From Cristatella mucedo (taxonomy: Eukaryota > Bryozoa > Phylactolaemata > Cristatellidae): a stretch of DNA of 64,000 nt. The stretch covers positions 3,370,501 through 3,434,500 of the forward strand of contig WPIO01000043.1 of NCBI GenBank assembly GCA_009760855.2, in the 5' to 3' direction. The notes under the pieces are model-generated. The model was not told the origin of the DNA. It saw only the letters and a list, made by a program, of their open reading frames with translations, and did not search any database. This document shows, in pieces, positions 22,317-30,829 of the stretch; position 1 is the first letter of the stretch; every line of letters begins with the position of its first letter. The translations under genes and the position numbers were made by a program.

Positions 22317-25300
22317 ATTCTTAAACAATGACTCTCTCCTGCTGCCACCTATCGCAATTCTTTCCAGACGTCCTGAGCTGCTACTTCCATGATACTCTCT
22401 ACCTTAACTGCTCTCCTGACTCTGCTATGCTTCTCACTTTTTCTTTGTTTCGTGAGATGAAGTCTGTTGGCTACCGAATGCGTACCGAAAGCCACGTAGG
22501 CTGTGAGTGCGCTATGCAAAACTCTCCTGCGTAACAACCACATGGTCTTTGTGGAGTTGCAGACGAAGATACATTAAAATACCTGAACCTACAAAGACTA
22601 AGAGGGTGTTATGCAGCCAGTTTTTCTATAGCGCCCTCAAAGCCTTAGCAGATTTGTGTAAACGTGTAGTAGCCAAAAGACTTCGTCTCATGAAACAAAG
22701 AAAAATGACAAGCCTAGCTGAGTCAGGAGGGAAGTCGAAGAAATGAGTAGCATGGAAGTATAGCAGCGCAGGACAGCTGAAAAGGATGTGTCGCAGTTGA
22801 TAGCAGGATAATGATAGATGTCGTTGCGCAAGAATTGTGGAAGTGAGTTCTAGGATTTTGGGGAAAAAAGCTTCTATTGCCATCAGGGTTCGAGAAAAAG
22901 AAGGGAACAGCTAATATAATATAAAGAAAATGCCCGCTTGAGCAAGGATGCCTAAACTAGTGCAACCTTTCAGCGTGCTGTGACGGACCCAAGCCTGGGT
23001 GGGCCATGTGGGTCATAGTGATAATCTCGCTCTGTATTCTTTAACCAAGGGGAGCCATCGATGTTAATTCAGCAAAGGAGACATATGGTGACCTCTTAGA
23101 TTAGTTAATCAACCTTATACCCAATTTTATCACTTACTGTAGAAGCTCAACTACTCTGTTCAATAGCCCGCTCGAACAGAATTTCTGACAGCTTGTCCCG
23201 AGAGAAACATTGACATCCAAAACATAGGCCTTCATTTCTATGTAGATAACATTCAGCTGTACCTTGCTTTGATCTCTCCTAGCCCTCCAGCACTTTAAGT
23301 TCTCGTAACTACCTTACAGCAAGTATTAATGAAAATGCCGGAATCGTTTTACTGAAAGGCTTATAAACGGAAAAAGCAAAAAGCCGAGAACGGAGCATAA
23401 TGAAAATCTAAGGAAACTGTTACTGTGTATCATTTGATCGCCAAAATAAAAAGACTGTAAAGATCGAATAATTGAGCTGATTAAAATTCTTTCACCGCCT
23501 CGTCTTCCATATTTATTTTTCAATAGTTCAAGTACGCTATCATAGATCAATATTGTACATTCAGCAGAGTAGGACGTAGGGCAGCGACATACCCACTTGG
23601 CGCCGACTTAAGATAGAATAGGATCTGTATGTAGCCAAGAGTCTCTTTCCTTGAATGCAGCTCATTTTTGCCAAGGGAACTATTTGTTTATCGTACAGTA
23701 GGCAGTGTATCACGGCTGGGAGCTTGAATATTACACTCAATACGCAGACTGCCAAATACAACAGCAGCCAGCTATGGCCACCCTATTTTAAAGTCCGAAA
23801 ATGCTGTAACCAGACGAGCTTTGCCTAAAAATAATTGAAACAGCTAAATAATAATCTTATCTTTAAAATGTTTTGAATTAAAGTTGTAATGCTACCGTGC
23901 ATTTGTGATACGATCACTTCAAAACTCTGTTTGTGTGAATGGGATTTGCACGAATTATTGCAAGATAAGTAAATTTGAACCCGTATAGTCGGTCATTTAG
24001 GTTATTTTTTATTTTGCTTTCAGCTTTAAATAAACCAGGCACCGTATATAAGTTCATGCATAGCTCTGGCAATGCAATGAAGTAAACCGTTCCTACCAAA
24101 GGTACTGAGATTAGTTTAGGCAGAGCAGCAGGAATCATTTATTGAAACTTCCAACTTCGCTACTAAATTCCGGTCCTTTTTTAGAGCTAATCACTCAGCG
24201 GAGTCAGGATTGCTTCTGATGTATATAGACTTTCTTAAAAATGCAGATTTAGGTTGACTCTCTTTGCTAATTTTTCTCGATCTTTCGAAAGATTTGATAC
24301 TATTGATCTCCAAGTCCGCCTTGAGCACTCCTCACCTCGTCTGGGCCTCGCTGGCACAGTATTCTAAAGGTTTAGGTCCTATCTCAGTGGGAGACTTCGG
24401 AGCATTGATCTGCATGAACATGGTCATCCGATGAATCACAGAAGTAGTATGGCGTACCTCATGGCTCTGAGCTTGGTCCAGTTCTGTTCGTGGTTTCGAC
24501 TCTCCGTTTTGCCGATGTAATTGCCAGGCACAATGTAGGTTTCCACTTCTAAGCAGCTGGCACTTAGCTGTACCTTTGCTGTAATCCCTCCCAGCCCTGC
24601 CGCACGTCGATTTATCTCAACTCCGTTGCTGCATGTATTGCTGACATTCTCACGTGGATGGCAGCAAACTTTCTTAAATTGATTGAATATAAAACTAACT
24701 TAATAGTTACGGGCAAAGCAAGTATGATTCAGGAATTCGAAAAATTAATGCTAAAAATTGACTTAGCCAGCACATCTCCAGTTGAACCAAGCATGCCTAC
24801 CTTCAGCTACATAAAATTAAAAAAACTCAGGATTTTTCAGACTAGGGTAGTACATCTAAATCGGTCCATGCATTTGTGACATCCCATCTCGACTTCTGCA
24901 ACCCACTGCTTGCTGGTCTACTTGCGTAAGCAGTCAGGTACTTACAGCTAGTGAAAAACTCTGCAGCTAGGCTAGTCTGTCCCGAGCATTGCAGTTGTTA
25001 CATCGCACCTCTTCTCACCTTCACTGACACCCAGTCAAGCAGGGCATCTAATTCCAGGTTATTGCACTCACCTTTGGGTTTCTTCATTCATTATCTTCAG
25101 CCTATTGATAAGATCTACTCCCTCACTAGGGTACGCATTTTAAAAGCCGCTTTTAAGAATCAAATTGCTTAGCTATCCCTCCTAAGAACCTCACCTTTTT
25201 GAGACCTTCAAGCCTTTAGTTTCTGGGCTCCCTATACTGCCTGGAACTCTATACCGGCTGGCATCGATCGCCACATTTCCTGACGTGACAAAATTTAAAA

Positions 25301-26312
25301 AAGGAAGCTACAACTCACCATTCTATCGCGTTTCCTTTGCAACAACTGTAAAGCGCCTAGAAAGAGATTGAGTTCTCCGAGGGCGCTTTATCGAGTGTAT
25401 TGTTATTATTATTATTAAAACGTTCCTACCTATCACAGAATTTATTGGGTCCACGTAATTAGTCTTTCGCATGCTTATGCTTGCTAGCACTACTTTGCAC
25501 GATGCCACTAGCCCTATTTACTTGTTGGCCCTGAGCATTTCGTCTCTAACCACGTTCGCTTATTGACATTGGGCCCGCTACCGATAACTGCTCGACTTTT
25601 CGATCACGCTTCCTTTGCACTAGAGGTCGAGGTGCTCACCTTTACGGCCAAGGTTGCGTGCTCTAGCGGCGTGGCATATGTGAAGCTCACGGGAGAGATT
25701 AAGTTCTCCTGAAGGCGGTATACAAATGAGTTTTACTTGCTTATTTATTTGCGTAAATTGCGTCTTAGTGGTTTATAACTCCTACTTGTGGCTAGCAAAA
25801 TAAAATTTGAATGCAACAGAACACGAACCCAATAGCTCATTTATAAAGTGCGAGCATAGTAGTATTGCTAAGCGTCACTTTCTCAGTGATTTTTCAGCGA
25901 AACTACATATTAGACTAAAATATTCAGTCAATTTTTTGTGTTTCGCGCTCCTTCCGAGCTCGTAAACGGCAAAAGTAAGTGAGAGGAAAGCATTTGAGGA
26001 ACGCTCAAGTAATGGCCAGTTATTTGTGTACTATGAAGTCACTAAAGCAACTTCGTCTAATGTTCAGCTCACTTTCAGTAAAAAAAGCCTAGAAAGTATC
26101 ATGCTAAGGAAGTAAAAGAATCGCTGTAAGACACAGTTAATGAGCCTGCGCAGCACAGCGGTCTGTATCTAAAGTACATTTCTCTCGAAAATATCTAAAA
26201 TGGCGTTAAACGTCCTAAGTGCAATTTTTATTGCAGCTTCTCGTATTGTGCCGGTAACACAATTCTGCCGAAGGATACGCTGATGACCTTGCAGACAGCT
26301 AACTCGTGCTGA
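11500..26312 (+). CDS. lipase gene 1: pancreatic-type triacylglycerol lipase (whole gene span)
   Basis: Secreted lipase of the pancreatic lipase family (PNLIP/PNLIPRP type), predicted to hydrolyse acylglycerols outside the cell. Coding exons: 11500-11623, 13081-13361, 14363-14624, 16028-16159, 18920-19039, 19660-19911, 20026-20143, 20410-20613, 26237-26312. They join in one frame (1569 nt, 522 aa). Signal peptide about residues 1-20. Alpha/beta-hydrolase domain about 43-390, with nucleophile Ser202 in GHSLG, Asp225 in GLDPAEP and His316 in ACDHARA. The lid loop lies between Cys290 and Cys314, the full length seen in lidded lipases. PLAT domain from about 391, ending FSYCAGN...ANSC. About 50 residues longer than typical vertebrate enzymes. 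No stops or frame breaks, so likely functional. Paralogue: 39989-61969. Confidence 0.93.
11624..12859. other. lipase gene 1 intron 1, unassigned part
   Basis: No repeat recognised, except an A+T-rich stretch at about 11940-12090 and a short GGTCGCTTTAG repetition at 12485-12518. GC-rich again at about 12590-12850. Confidence 0.5.
12860..13045 (+). mobile_element. LINE-A 3' end fragment beside exon 2
   Basis: From CATGCTGACCCTGCGCATGT to an interrupted ATT tail. Terminal hairpin very well kept: TAAAGCGCC at 12971-12979 pairs with GGCGCTTTA at 13004-13012, and AGAGA at 12981-12985 with TCTCT at 12996-13000. Ends only about 35 bases before the exon 2 acceptor, so the branch point and pyrimidine tract lie in or right behind the element. 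Confidence 0.88.
13081..13361 (+). CDS. lipase gene 1 exon 2: N-terminal lipase domain
   Basis: Acceptor GCTCCGGCAG|AA completes a Lys codon. Encodes [19 protein letters not shown], then the FLLFTRKNP strand and THGFLEST, the family's oxyanion-side HGF motif, ending EWFA in phase 0 at GCC|GTGAGT. 281 nt, the same as gene 2. Confidence 0.93.
13371..13612. repeat. minisatellite of TTCCGC-type units in intron 2
   Basis: About 240 bases built from GATTCCGCTTCCGCTCC-like units (hexamer TTCCGC/TCCGAT variants), beginning about 10 bases after the exon 2 donor. The minus strand is open through it ([11 protein letters not shown]-type translation), which is a by-product of the repeat. Confidence 0.92.
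13853..13985. repeat. (CATA/CATG)n microsatellite
   Basis: Imperfect tetranucleotide run of CATA, TACA and TGCA units inside lipase gene 1 intron 2. Confidence 0.92.
13990..14095 (+). mobile_element. SINE-2 body fragment
   Basis: TTTATTGCCAACTGGAGGCG, then AAAGCCGTCAATGCTCTTTT and GAGGCTGCTAAATCAGG. tRNA head missing; the microsatellite stands where it would be. Confidence 0.7.
14363..14624 (+). CDS. lipase gene 1 exon 3: nucleophile exon
   Basis: Acceptor CACTTTAG|AGG. Encodes [20 protein letters not shown] through [20 protein letters not shown] to GRIT, containing the nucleophile elbow GHSLG with the catalytic serine (residue 202). Phase 0 in, phase 1 out at ACAG|GTAATG. 262 nt, as in gene 2. 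Confidence 0.95.
14640..14935. repeat. A+T-rich low-complexity tract
   Basis: Irregular repetition of GGATTACTA, TATATA and CTACAT words in lipase gene 1 intron 3, including a pure TA run at about 14771-14787. Confidence 0.8.
14997..15230 (-). mobile_element. LINE-A 3' end fragment
   Basis: Reverse tail (ACTACTAATAATAATAATGC), hairpin, then the GGTCAGCATGCAATTGCGGT and GTCAGCACGCATAAGCAC blocks. 5'-truncated. Confidence 0.85.
15417..15469. repeat. near-perfect palindrome (21-bp stem)
   Basis: The left arm 15417-15437 begins CCAGGTGGTGAGTCTT and the right arm 15449-15469 ends AAGACTCACCACCTGG. 20 of 21 positions pair around an 11-base loop (GGCCCGCTGCT). Lies in lipase gene 1 intron 3. No other copy seen. 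Confidence 0.93.
15470..16027. other. lipase gene 1 intron 3, unassigned part
   Basis: Mostly A+T-rich with no recognised repeat. A T-rich tract (CACCTTTTTTTTGCATCGCAG) forms the exon 4 acceptor. Confidence 0.5.
16028..16159 (+). CDS. lipase gene 1 exon 4: catalytic aspartate exon
   Basis: Encodes [28 protein letters not shown] and LQLPLGKG. Asp225 of GLDPAEP is the triad acid by family alignment. Phase 1 in, phase 1 out (GGAG|GTATGG). 132 nt. It differs from the gene 2 exon at six positions, all third-codon and silent. Confidence 0.95.
16230..16380 (+). mobile_element. SINE-1 copy
   Basis: Head GGTTGGTCCAGCGGTTAAGG, B-box region GTGGGCTCGAGCC, and tail hairpin: AGCGCC 16321-16326 with GGCGCT 16351-16356, AGAGA 16332-16336 with TCTCT 16343-16347. 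Then an A+T-rich end with ATTATTA. In intron 4 of lipase gene 1. Confidence 0.9.
16381..17129. other. lipase gene 1 intron 4, unassigned part
   Basis: No repeat or exon recognised. Confidence 0.4.
17130..17338 (+). mobile_element. LINE-A endonuclease-domain fragment, part 1
   Basis: Aligns with 49790-50015 in gene 2 intron 5 and with the long copy around 31240-31400: TGTGGCTCATCAGCATG, then CACTCGATCAAATATT (the LDQIF endonuclease motif), then CTTATGATTAGGAAATTCTG. Interrupted at about 17339. Confidence 0.75.
17339..17765 (-). mobile_element. LINE-A 3' fragment inserted into an older LINE-A copy
   Basis: Reverse tail (TAATAGTAATAAAATAAATT), degraded hairpin (GTGCCCTCAGAGAACTC) and body through to the ORF2 C-terminal GGTTTGTACGAGGTATAGG block. 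Antisense to its host fragment. Confidence 0.8.
17766..18175 (+). mobile_element. LINE-A internal fragment, part 2 (endonuclease-RT linker)
   Basis: Continues the host copy: CTCATTCAGCCTGCAGG, then the CTGCCTCAGCCCTGCTACTT and AGTCCAGCCTCTATTAAAAA blocks, shared with 50020-50219 and 50862-51150. No usable reading frame. Confidence 0.75.
18176..18919. other. lipase gene 1 intron 4 end, with a short degenerate repeat
   Basis: At 18647-18722 a word like AGTCAGACACTGCAGACAT is repeated about four times with drift (period near 19-20). The rest is unassigned. The exon 5 acceptor has a poor pyrimidine tract. Confidence 0.6.
18920..19039 (+). CDS. lipase gene 1 exon 5: lid exon
   Basis: Encodes [20 protein letters not shown], then [20 protein letters not shown]. 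The cysteine starts the lid loop that covers the active site in pancreatic lipases. Phase 1 in and out, 120 nt. The acceptor is TTTGAAG|GT, weak in pyrimidines; gene 2 has the matching TTGGAAG|GT, so the border is supported by conservation. Confidence 0.9.
19660..19911 (+). CDS. lipase gene 1 exon 6: catalytic histidine exon
   Basis: Acceptor TTGTCTTCTAG|GT. Encodes [17 protein letters not shown] (lid-closing Cys314, catalytic His316), then [31 protein letters not shown] and SSGNEPYC, rich in cysteines for disulfides. Phase 1 both ends, 252 nt. Against gene 2 about 17 of 83 residues differ, mostly after the histidine. Confidence 0.94.
20026..20143 (+). CDS. lipase gene 1 exon 7: start of PLAT domain
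   Basis: Encodes [20 protein letters not shown] followed by [18 protein letters not shown], the first strands of a PLAT/LH2 beta sandwich, the domain that binds colipase in vertebrates. Separated from exon 6 by an intron of only 114 bases. Phase 1 in, phase 2 out (GAACA|GTGAGT). Confidence 0.92.
20225..20385. repeat. (CA)n/(TA)n compound microsatellite in intron 7
   Basis: CATA/CACG units, then a pure CA run at about 20317-20342 and TA runs to 20378. It fills most of the 266-base intron 7 and gives spurious ORFs on both strands. Ends about 30 bases before the exon 8 acceptor. Confidence 0.95.
20410..20613 (+). CDS. lipase gene 1 exon 8: PLAT domain core
   Basis: Encodes [39 protein letters not shown] and [14 protein letters not shown]. 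The KWQ...WW pattern matches the lipase PLAT core. Phase 2 both ends, 204 nt, donor CCG|GTAAAT. Confidence 0.93.
20614..21149. other. lipase gene 1 intron 8, unassigned start
   Basis: No repeat family recognised. A G-run (GGGGGGGGGG) lies at about 21040. Confidence 0.4.
21150..21590 (+). mobile_element. LINE-A RT-domain fragments, degenerate
   Basis: 21150-21310 aligns with the long copy after its RT active site (TTTGATCCCTCGCAGTCCTC, GATGATAAAAC). 21530-21590 aligns with CCGTCTCGACTTCTGCCACT further on. Material between them is missing or diverged. Confidence 0.65.
21595..21840. repeat. (TATG)n microsatellite
   Basis: Long imperfect GTAT/CATA tract with an embedded TA run at about 21675-21700. 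Source of several spurious tyrosine- and cysteine-rich ORFs. Confidence 0.95.
21842..22122 (+). mobile_element. LINE-B fragment, part 1 of a split copy
   Basis: Begins with a LINE-B block reading [13 protein letters not shown], then the CTGACCCACATGGCCCGCAA block and TAGTTGGCGACAGAAGCCTT (GDRSL). Homology stops at the TGGAACTC..TTCC position, where SINE-1 follows. Confidence 0.8.
22125..22320 (+). mobile_element. SINE-1 copy with long (TA)n tail
   Basis: A box CTGGTTTGGTCTAGC, B box GTGGGCTCGAGCC, tail hairpin and then about 50 bases of pure TA (22265-22314). Interrupts a LINE-B copy. Confidence 0.9.
22322..22590 (+). mobile_element. LINE-B fragment, part 2 of a split copy
   Basis: Resumes at ATTCTTAAACAATGACTCTC in the same reading order and encodes [20 protein letters not shown], a stop, and the end CAGACGAAGATACATT. 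Confidence 0.85.
22640..23060 (-). mobile_element. LINE-B fragment, degenerate
   Basis: On the minus strand: FFLCFMRRS, the CCACAATTCTTGCGCAACGA block and the AGAATACAGAGCGAGATTAT block. Frame broken in several places. Inverted relative to its neighbour. Confidence 0.7.
23150..23320 (+). mobile_element. LINE-A RT fragment
   Basis: Translates to [20 protein letters not shown], which is the RT YADDTQ region with the catalytic residues changed. Very short and decayed. Confidence 0.6.
23321..24179. other. lipase gene 1 intron 8, unassigned part
   Basis: A+T-rich, with no family recognised. Confidence 0.4.
24180..25425 (+). mobile_element. LINE-A copy, RT to 3' end, degenerate
   Basis: Follows the long copy from the GCTAATCACTCAGCGGAGTC (N-S-A-E-S) position through [10 protein letters not shown], the diverged active-site region (about 24540) and the ORF2 C-terminus, with many stops, to the hairpin GCGCCTAGAAAGAGATTGAG and ATT tail at 25350-25420. 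Old pseudogene copy in intron 8. Confidence 0.8.
25426..25634 (+). mobile_element. LINE-A 3' region fragment
   Basis: AGAATTTATTGGGTCCACGT, the CTTATGCTTGCTAGCACTAC block and GATCACGCTTCCTTTGCA. The terminal hairpin is absent and a SINE-1 follows directly. Confidence 0.65.
25635..25740 (+). mobile_element. SINE-1 fragment
   Basis: GAGGTGCTCACC...GGCATATGTGAAGCTCACGG, then GAGATTAAGTTCTCCTGA and the GGCGGTATACAAAT end. Head incomplete. Confidence 0.7.
26237..26312 (+). CDS. lipase gene 1 exon 9: C-terminal tail
   Basis: Acceptor TTTTTATTGCAG|C completes an Arg codon. Encodes [19 protein letters not shown] and ends QTANSC-stop. The final FxxC..C arrangement matches the C-terminal strand of lipase PLAT domains. 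76 nt, as in gene 2. It joins exon 8 in frame (phase 2). Confidence 0.93.
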
Positions 26313-26490
26313 AGTTGTTGGGCCCGAACGTCTCGACGATTTTTCCATCGACTACTAATGTTGCTGTCGACAACCCCCGCACGCGTCGCGTCAAAAGCAT
26401 CTGTACGCTTAAGCGAGCACTTTTCTGAACTTACATCACTGATCATCTGTAGTGCAAACCAGTTTTGGTAAAAATAAATATAATCGTGCG
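26313..26490 (+). terminator. lipase gene 1 3'UTR with AATAAA signal
   Basis: AATAAA at 26473-26478, 161 bases after the stop codon, is the probable polyadenylation signal. 26312-26466 is repeated at 27159-27313. Confidence 0.7.
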
Positions 26491-27158
26491 AAGCAATACT
26501 AGTAAAATCAATAGACTTCATTGCTCTTGCAATCTTCAATTTTGAATGATTAAATTTCCAACCAAAAATTTGAGACGACAAATGTTCTGCGGAGCTGTAA
26601 ATAAGAAGGCTACTTTTTGAATCCTGAAGCTCTAAGACTACCTAAACCTTCGTATTTGCCTTAAGTAAATTTATAATAATAATACAGGATATTTTGTATA
26701 TCACCTCAAGAGAAGTAAATTTCGAGAAAACATTTATGAGCAACCGCGTCACACGCGATTGCCCTTTGGCATAGCTATTTGAGGCTGCTAAGACTCTAAT
26801 AGAATTGACTTTATCAGTAGGTTTTCAGGACCATTAGCCTGTTAACCACTTGCTTACGAGCCTTTGAGTTGCAACATAGTCAAGCTGGCCATTTGCGAGA
26901 ATTATTTGACCTGAAATGCCACTGTAAATCAAATATAATAAATAACGTCAAGTGCCGACACAAAGTAGCAGATGCGGCCTTAAATAGCTTCTTAGATATT
27001 ACATCTATTTAATTTTTACACTTTTGCTGGCACTAATATTTAGATTTCGAGTGAAACTGCATCATCTAATGCTTGCAGGTTGGCAATTCTATGCTAACCC
27101 AAGCGCGGATATAGCAACTTTTACAGTTATATTAGCCGATTTAAAAGCCCCATTCGTA

Positions 27159-27313
27159 AAGTTGTTGGGCCCGAACGTCTCGAAGATTTTTCCATCGACT
27201 ACTAATGTTGCTGTCGACAACCCCCGCACGCGTCGCGTCCAAAGCATCTGTACGCTTAAGCGAGCACTTTTCTGAACTTACATCACTGATCATCCGTAGT
27301 GAAAACCAGTTTT
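27159..27313 (+). repeat. copy of the lipase gene 1 3'UTR
   Basis: Matches 26312-26466 without gaps at a constant offset of 847 bases, with about four mismatches in 155. It starts at the last base of the stop codon and ends seven bases before the point equivalent to AATAAA, where a SINE-2 begins. No coding sequence is copied. Confidence 0.93.
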
Positions 27314-27455
27314 AGCGACGGAAGAGCCTTAATGGCTACCATACAGCTCGCTGTTGGCCATAAAAGATCGCTCGCTAAAGGAGGATTCTAACGAACGATG
27401 TCGGTCGTGAAGAGCGAGCACCGTATCTCCTTGGCTACAGCTCATGTGGCGCTTG
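27314..27455 (-). mobile_element. SINE-2 copy, degenerate
   Basis: Minus strand: TTTATGGCCAACAGCGAGCT and GGTAGCCATTAAGGCTCTTC body; B-box region GTTAGAATCC. Abuts the 3'UTR copy. Confidence 0.7.
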
Positions 27456-27749
27456 TGATGTAGCCGCATAGCCAAGTTCTGGTACAGTAATGCTGACAAT
27501 AGCATATAACTATGAAATATAATTTAGTAATGTCCATACCTGTATACAAATTCAATGACCTATTCGTGCATTTTAAAAACTAAAGAGGTAATGCATGACC
27601 AGTACGTTGCCTACAGGTCAACCGACTAATTTTTTAGCGTGTTCTAGGCCATAGATTATAACGTATCCTGATCATGATGACTAGAGCTCATGGGCCGATA
27701 ACTCACTCACATATCTTTCATAAACATACGAGTTTGTTATTCATGGAAT

Positions 27750-27925
27750 TTGTTATTTAGTATATAATATTATATAGATATATAATTCATTTGTATAGCG
27801 TCTCAGAGAAAGCAATCTCTATTTAGGCGCTTCACATATACCTCGGGGCTCGAGCCCACGACCTCAGCCAGACTTTAGTCGGGGCGAGCACCTTAACCGC
27901 TGGACCAAACCAGCTATGCATTCCT
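27750..27925 (-). mobile_element. SINE-1 copy
   Basis: Minus strand: CTGGTTTGGTCCAGCGGTTA, GTGGGCTCGAGCC, tail hairpin partly eroded (GCGCCTAAATAGAGATTGCT..TCTGAGACGC), AT-rich end. Confidence 0.85.
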
Positions 27926-28239
27926 ACCTCTATAAAACGACCTCTCAAGGTCAGCAAGTTTAGATACTGCGTAAAGCGAACTAATTTTCTTGCATACAAC
28001 GATCGAAGGCCAACTACCGTAGAACTGAGAAAGGAAAAGTATTTTCTGTGCGATGGAATCGATCACACCAATGATGATTGGCAGGGGGTGGGAGGGCAGC
28101 AGCAGCACGCTAGCACTGGAAGCTTTGAGGAGACTACAGTCTATTGCTTGTAACGAGTGGCTTAAGGTGTTAGCCTAAATACACCATGCGTTTTTTAATA
28201 GAACTCATGAGTTTAAATAGGTACTCTTTGGATGTTAAT

Positions 28240-28745
28240 AATAATATTAACAGTCATAATAATAAAGCAATAATAATAAATTTCTGTAGAAAACTCAGAG
28301 AAGTTAATTTTTTTCTAGGAACCTTAAGTGTGCTGTAAGGAAACATGGTTAGTGGTTACGAGCAAAAGGTCCAAAAGCATAACGTGGTTAAAGGTGAGCA
28401 CACACAAGCATAAAATGAACAAACCGCAAGAATCTACCAAATGCTGCGATAAACAGCAGCGTTTTCAAATTCTTTTTAAATGCCACCAAGCCAGGGGATG
28501 TCATGACGTCAATCAATAGTGAGTTCCAGGCTTTGGGAGCACATGCACTAAAGTCAATATATCGAAAGGATTTGAGATTCTTACTAGGTGAAACTATGCG
28601 ATTTCCTTCAGAAAAGTGGGTGATACGATGTTTAAGCTGGTGGGGCACTCGTTCTGATCGTTAAGCTGGATCCTGAGAACTAAGAGACTTAAAAGTAAGT
28701 GTGAAAACCGTGAAATCGATACGCTGCTTGATGGGAGCCTGTTCA
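28240..28745 (-). mobile_element. LINE-A 3' end fragment
   Basis: Reverse tail with AATAATAATAAA, eroded hairpin, ORF2 C-terminus with [20 protein letters not shown] and FKKNLKTLLF on the minus strand. Older than most copies, judged by divergence. Confidence 0.75.
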
Positions 28746-29065
28746 GAGTACTGTAGATGTGCGACACTGTGCGGCTGTGGAGTATGTTGATCTGCGATAA
28801 TGACATGGACTTGTTTTTAAGCTGCAGGCGCTTTTAATTTTTGCTGTGATCTGATATAGTCGGAATATTGAAACGAAGCATTGCTATAACGGGTAGAAAA
28901 TGTCAGCGAGATCAGTATTTGTCGTCGCTATTTGTCATCAGTATCTGCGCCAACGATTGGCAACGGTTACGATGGGATTTTTATTTTTACTGCGATGGTG
29001 GGAGTCACTGCAAGCTGTTGGCATCGACATCCGGATATTTGCATGTATGCAGCAGCCTCGACTAG

Positions 29066-29700
29066 CTAATGTAATGTATCTCCGTCTGTAACTCCACAAA
29101 GTCACAAAGATCCTGTGGGTGTTACGCAGGAGAGTTTTGTATAGCTCACTCACAGCCTAAGTGGCTTTCGGTATGCATTTGGTGGCCAACAGACGTCGTC
29201 TCACGCAACAAAGAGAAAGTGGGAAGCATAGCAGAGCCAGGAAAGCAGCTGAGGTAGTGAGTAGCATAGAAGTAGCAGTTCAAGACCACTGAAAAATATG
29301 TGCCATAGTCGGCAGCAAGAGAGTAGTTGTCGTTGCGTAAGAATTGTGGAAGCTAGTTCCACAGTCTAGGACCTGCAGAGCTAAAGCTTCTGTCGCCAAA
29401 TGTCTTTAAGGGGAGGAATGAGACAGCTAATTTATTGTCCACACAGGACCTGAGGGCACGAACAGGCTGAAACTGATGCAGCAGTTCAGCTAGGTATGAG
29501 GGAGCCAAGCCGTGGCGGGCCTTGTGGGTCAGCGTAAGAACTTCGCTCTGCATCCTTTGCTCAACTGGCAACCATCCTAGCTCTTTCAGCAACGGAGACA
29601 CGTGCTCAAACTTGAACTCTTTTAATCCAGCCACACGCTTAGGGTGTCTTATGAGCAGCAGTTCGGTTTTATCATCATTTAAGCTGGCCTTTGAGCTCCA
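29066..29700 (-). mobile_element. LINE-B 3' fragment
   Basis: Minus strand: the [20 protein letters not shown] and [20 protein letters not shown] segments, then [14 protein letters not shown], one stop, and the rest of the C-terminus to AGACGGAGATACATTACATT. Among the less-diverged LINE-B copies. Confidence 0.85.
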
Positions 29701-29896
29701 GCACTTCCGTTGCCATCCGTCTGCAAACGGCTAGCCCCGCCATGCTGCGTTCGAGGCAAGCACGCTTGAGGGACAGCAACGGTGACAGCAACGCTAGATT
29801 TGAGCCATCTCCGATACGAAAAAAAGGAGAAAATTACTAGGGTAGCATCTACGATATAGCTCAGGTTGCGGACTTCAGCCAGACCTTGGTTACCTG

Positions 29897-30240
29897 GAAA
29901 ATGTCAAGAGCTTATCCAAGTATCCAGCTGCTAACGACTAGGAGTTTATTGAAATAAAATGTGGAATTGCTCAAGCAAAATATGTACGTAGTCACAGACA
30001 TTGTTATCGGCATTTGCACAACAAGGGTAGATACACTAGCAGCAGCTCATATAGAAGAACGCAGGGGGCGGATAGGAACTTGCCCATCGTTAGTAATAGT
30101 GATGCGGTTGATCATTTGGTGGTCGGCGGCTCCTTTTTGTAGGTTGCGTCTGATTAAAAACTTTCCTAAAACACGAAGCCTACATCGGAAGTATACACAG
30201 GACACCCATCGGTACCACTTGAGCTAGATCGAAACGATAA
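29897..30240 (+). repeat. inverted-repeat arm, left (unknown family)
   Basis: Reverse complement of 34810-35162 at roughly 80% identity. Shared words include GAAATAAAATGTGG, GCACAACAAGG, CGCAGGGGGCGGATAG, GGCGGCTCCTTTTTGTA, CGAAGCCTACATCGG and AGTATACACAGGACAC. Both arms have damaged ORFs; no protein family recognised. Confidence 0.88.
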
Positions 30241-30304
30241 CAAGCCTAAAGGGTCGTACTTGTTCATTAACCTGAGGTCTTGGAATTGAGTCGTACAAAG
30301 GACA

Positions 30305-30415
30305 ATCCTTGATTTCGATGTGAAAGCCGTGGCGATATCTGGTGAGGCTCTTTTATCACTATATACATGAGGCTGCTAAATCAGCAAAATTTTTTTTCTA
30401 GCGGGACATGCAAAA
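30305..30415 (+). mobile_element. SINE-2 body fragment
   Basis: AAAGCCGTGGCGATATCTGG, then GAGGCTCTTTTATCAC and GAGGCTGCTAAATCAGC. Head missing. Confidence 0.7.
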
Positions 30416-30829
30416 TATAGACTAGAATAGGAGCACATAGGACAATAGGAGCACAATCAAGACAGTCACTGCCAAAGAGTGCGACTCTTACGAGTGAGTT
30501 CCAGACTGTAGATGAATACGAGCAGGAGATCACTGTAAATTTACAATTTAACGCTCTAGCGATGACGAAATTACCAGCAGCAGAGAAGTTGTTGGTGCGA
30601 GAGCAGCATTCCGCAGTAGCAGGGAGGTCGGATAGGTAGGCTGCTAGAGTCGAGTAAGTTTAACAACATATACAGATACAGATATACATATACATAAACA
30701 GGTGGTAAGCCAGATGGAGAAACTCGAAGGTAAGAGTCGATGCGTGACACAGAGCTAGTGAAGCTCAAAAAGTGGTTTCTAATTTTCCACCTTTTGCTGC
30801 TGATGGCAGACCAAGCGAGGAGCCGAGTT
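30416..30829. other. unassigned intergenic sequence
   Basis: No family recognised. A short TACATA/CAGATA run lies near 30667-30695. Confidence 0.4.

Noticed and set aside
27024-27275. 83-codon ORF next to lipase gene 1
   Set aside because: Its second half is the copied 3'UTR; the first half has no similarity to lipase or to any known family.
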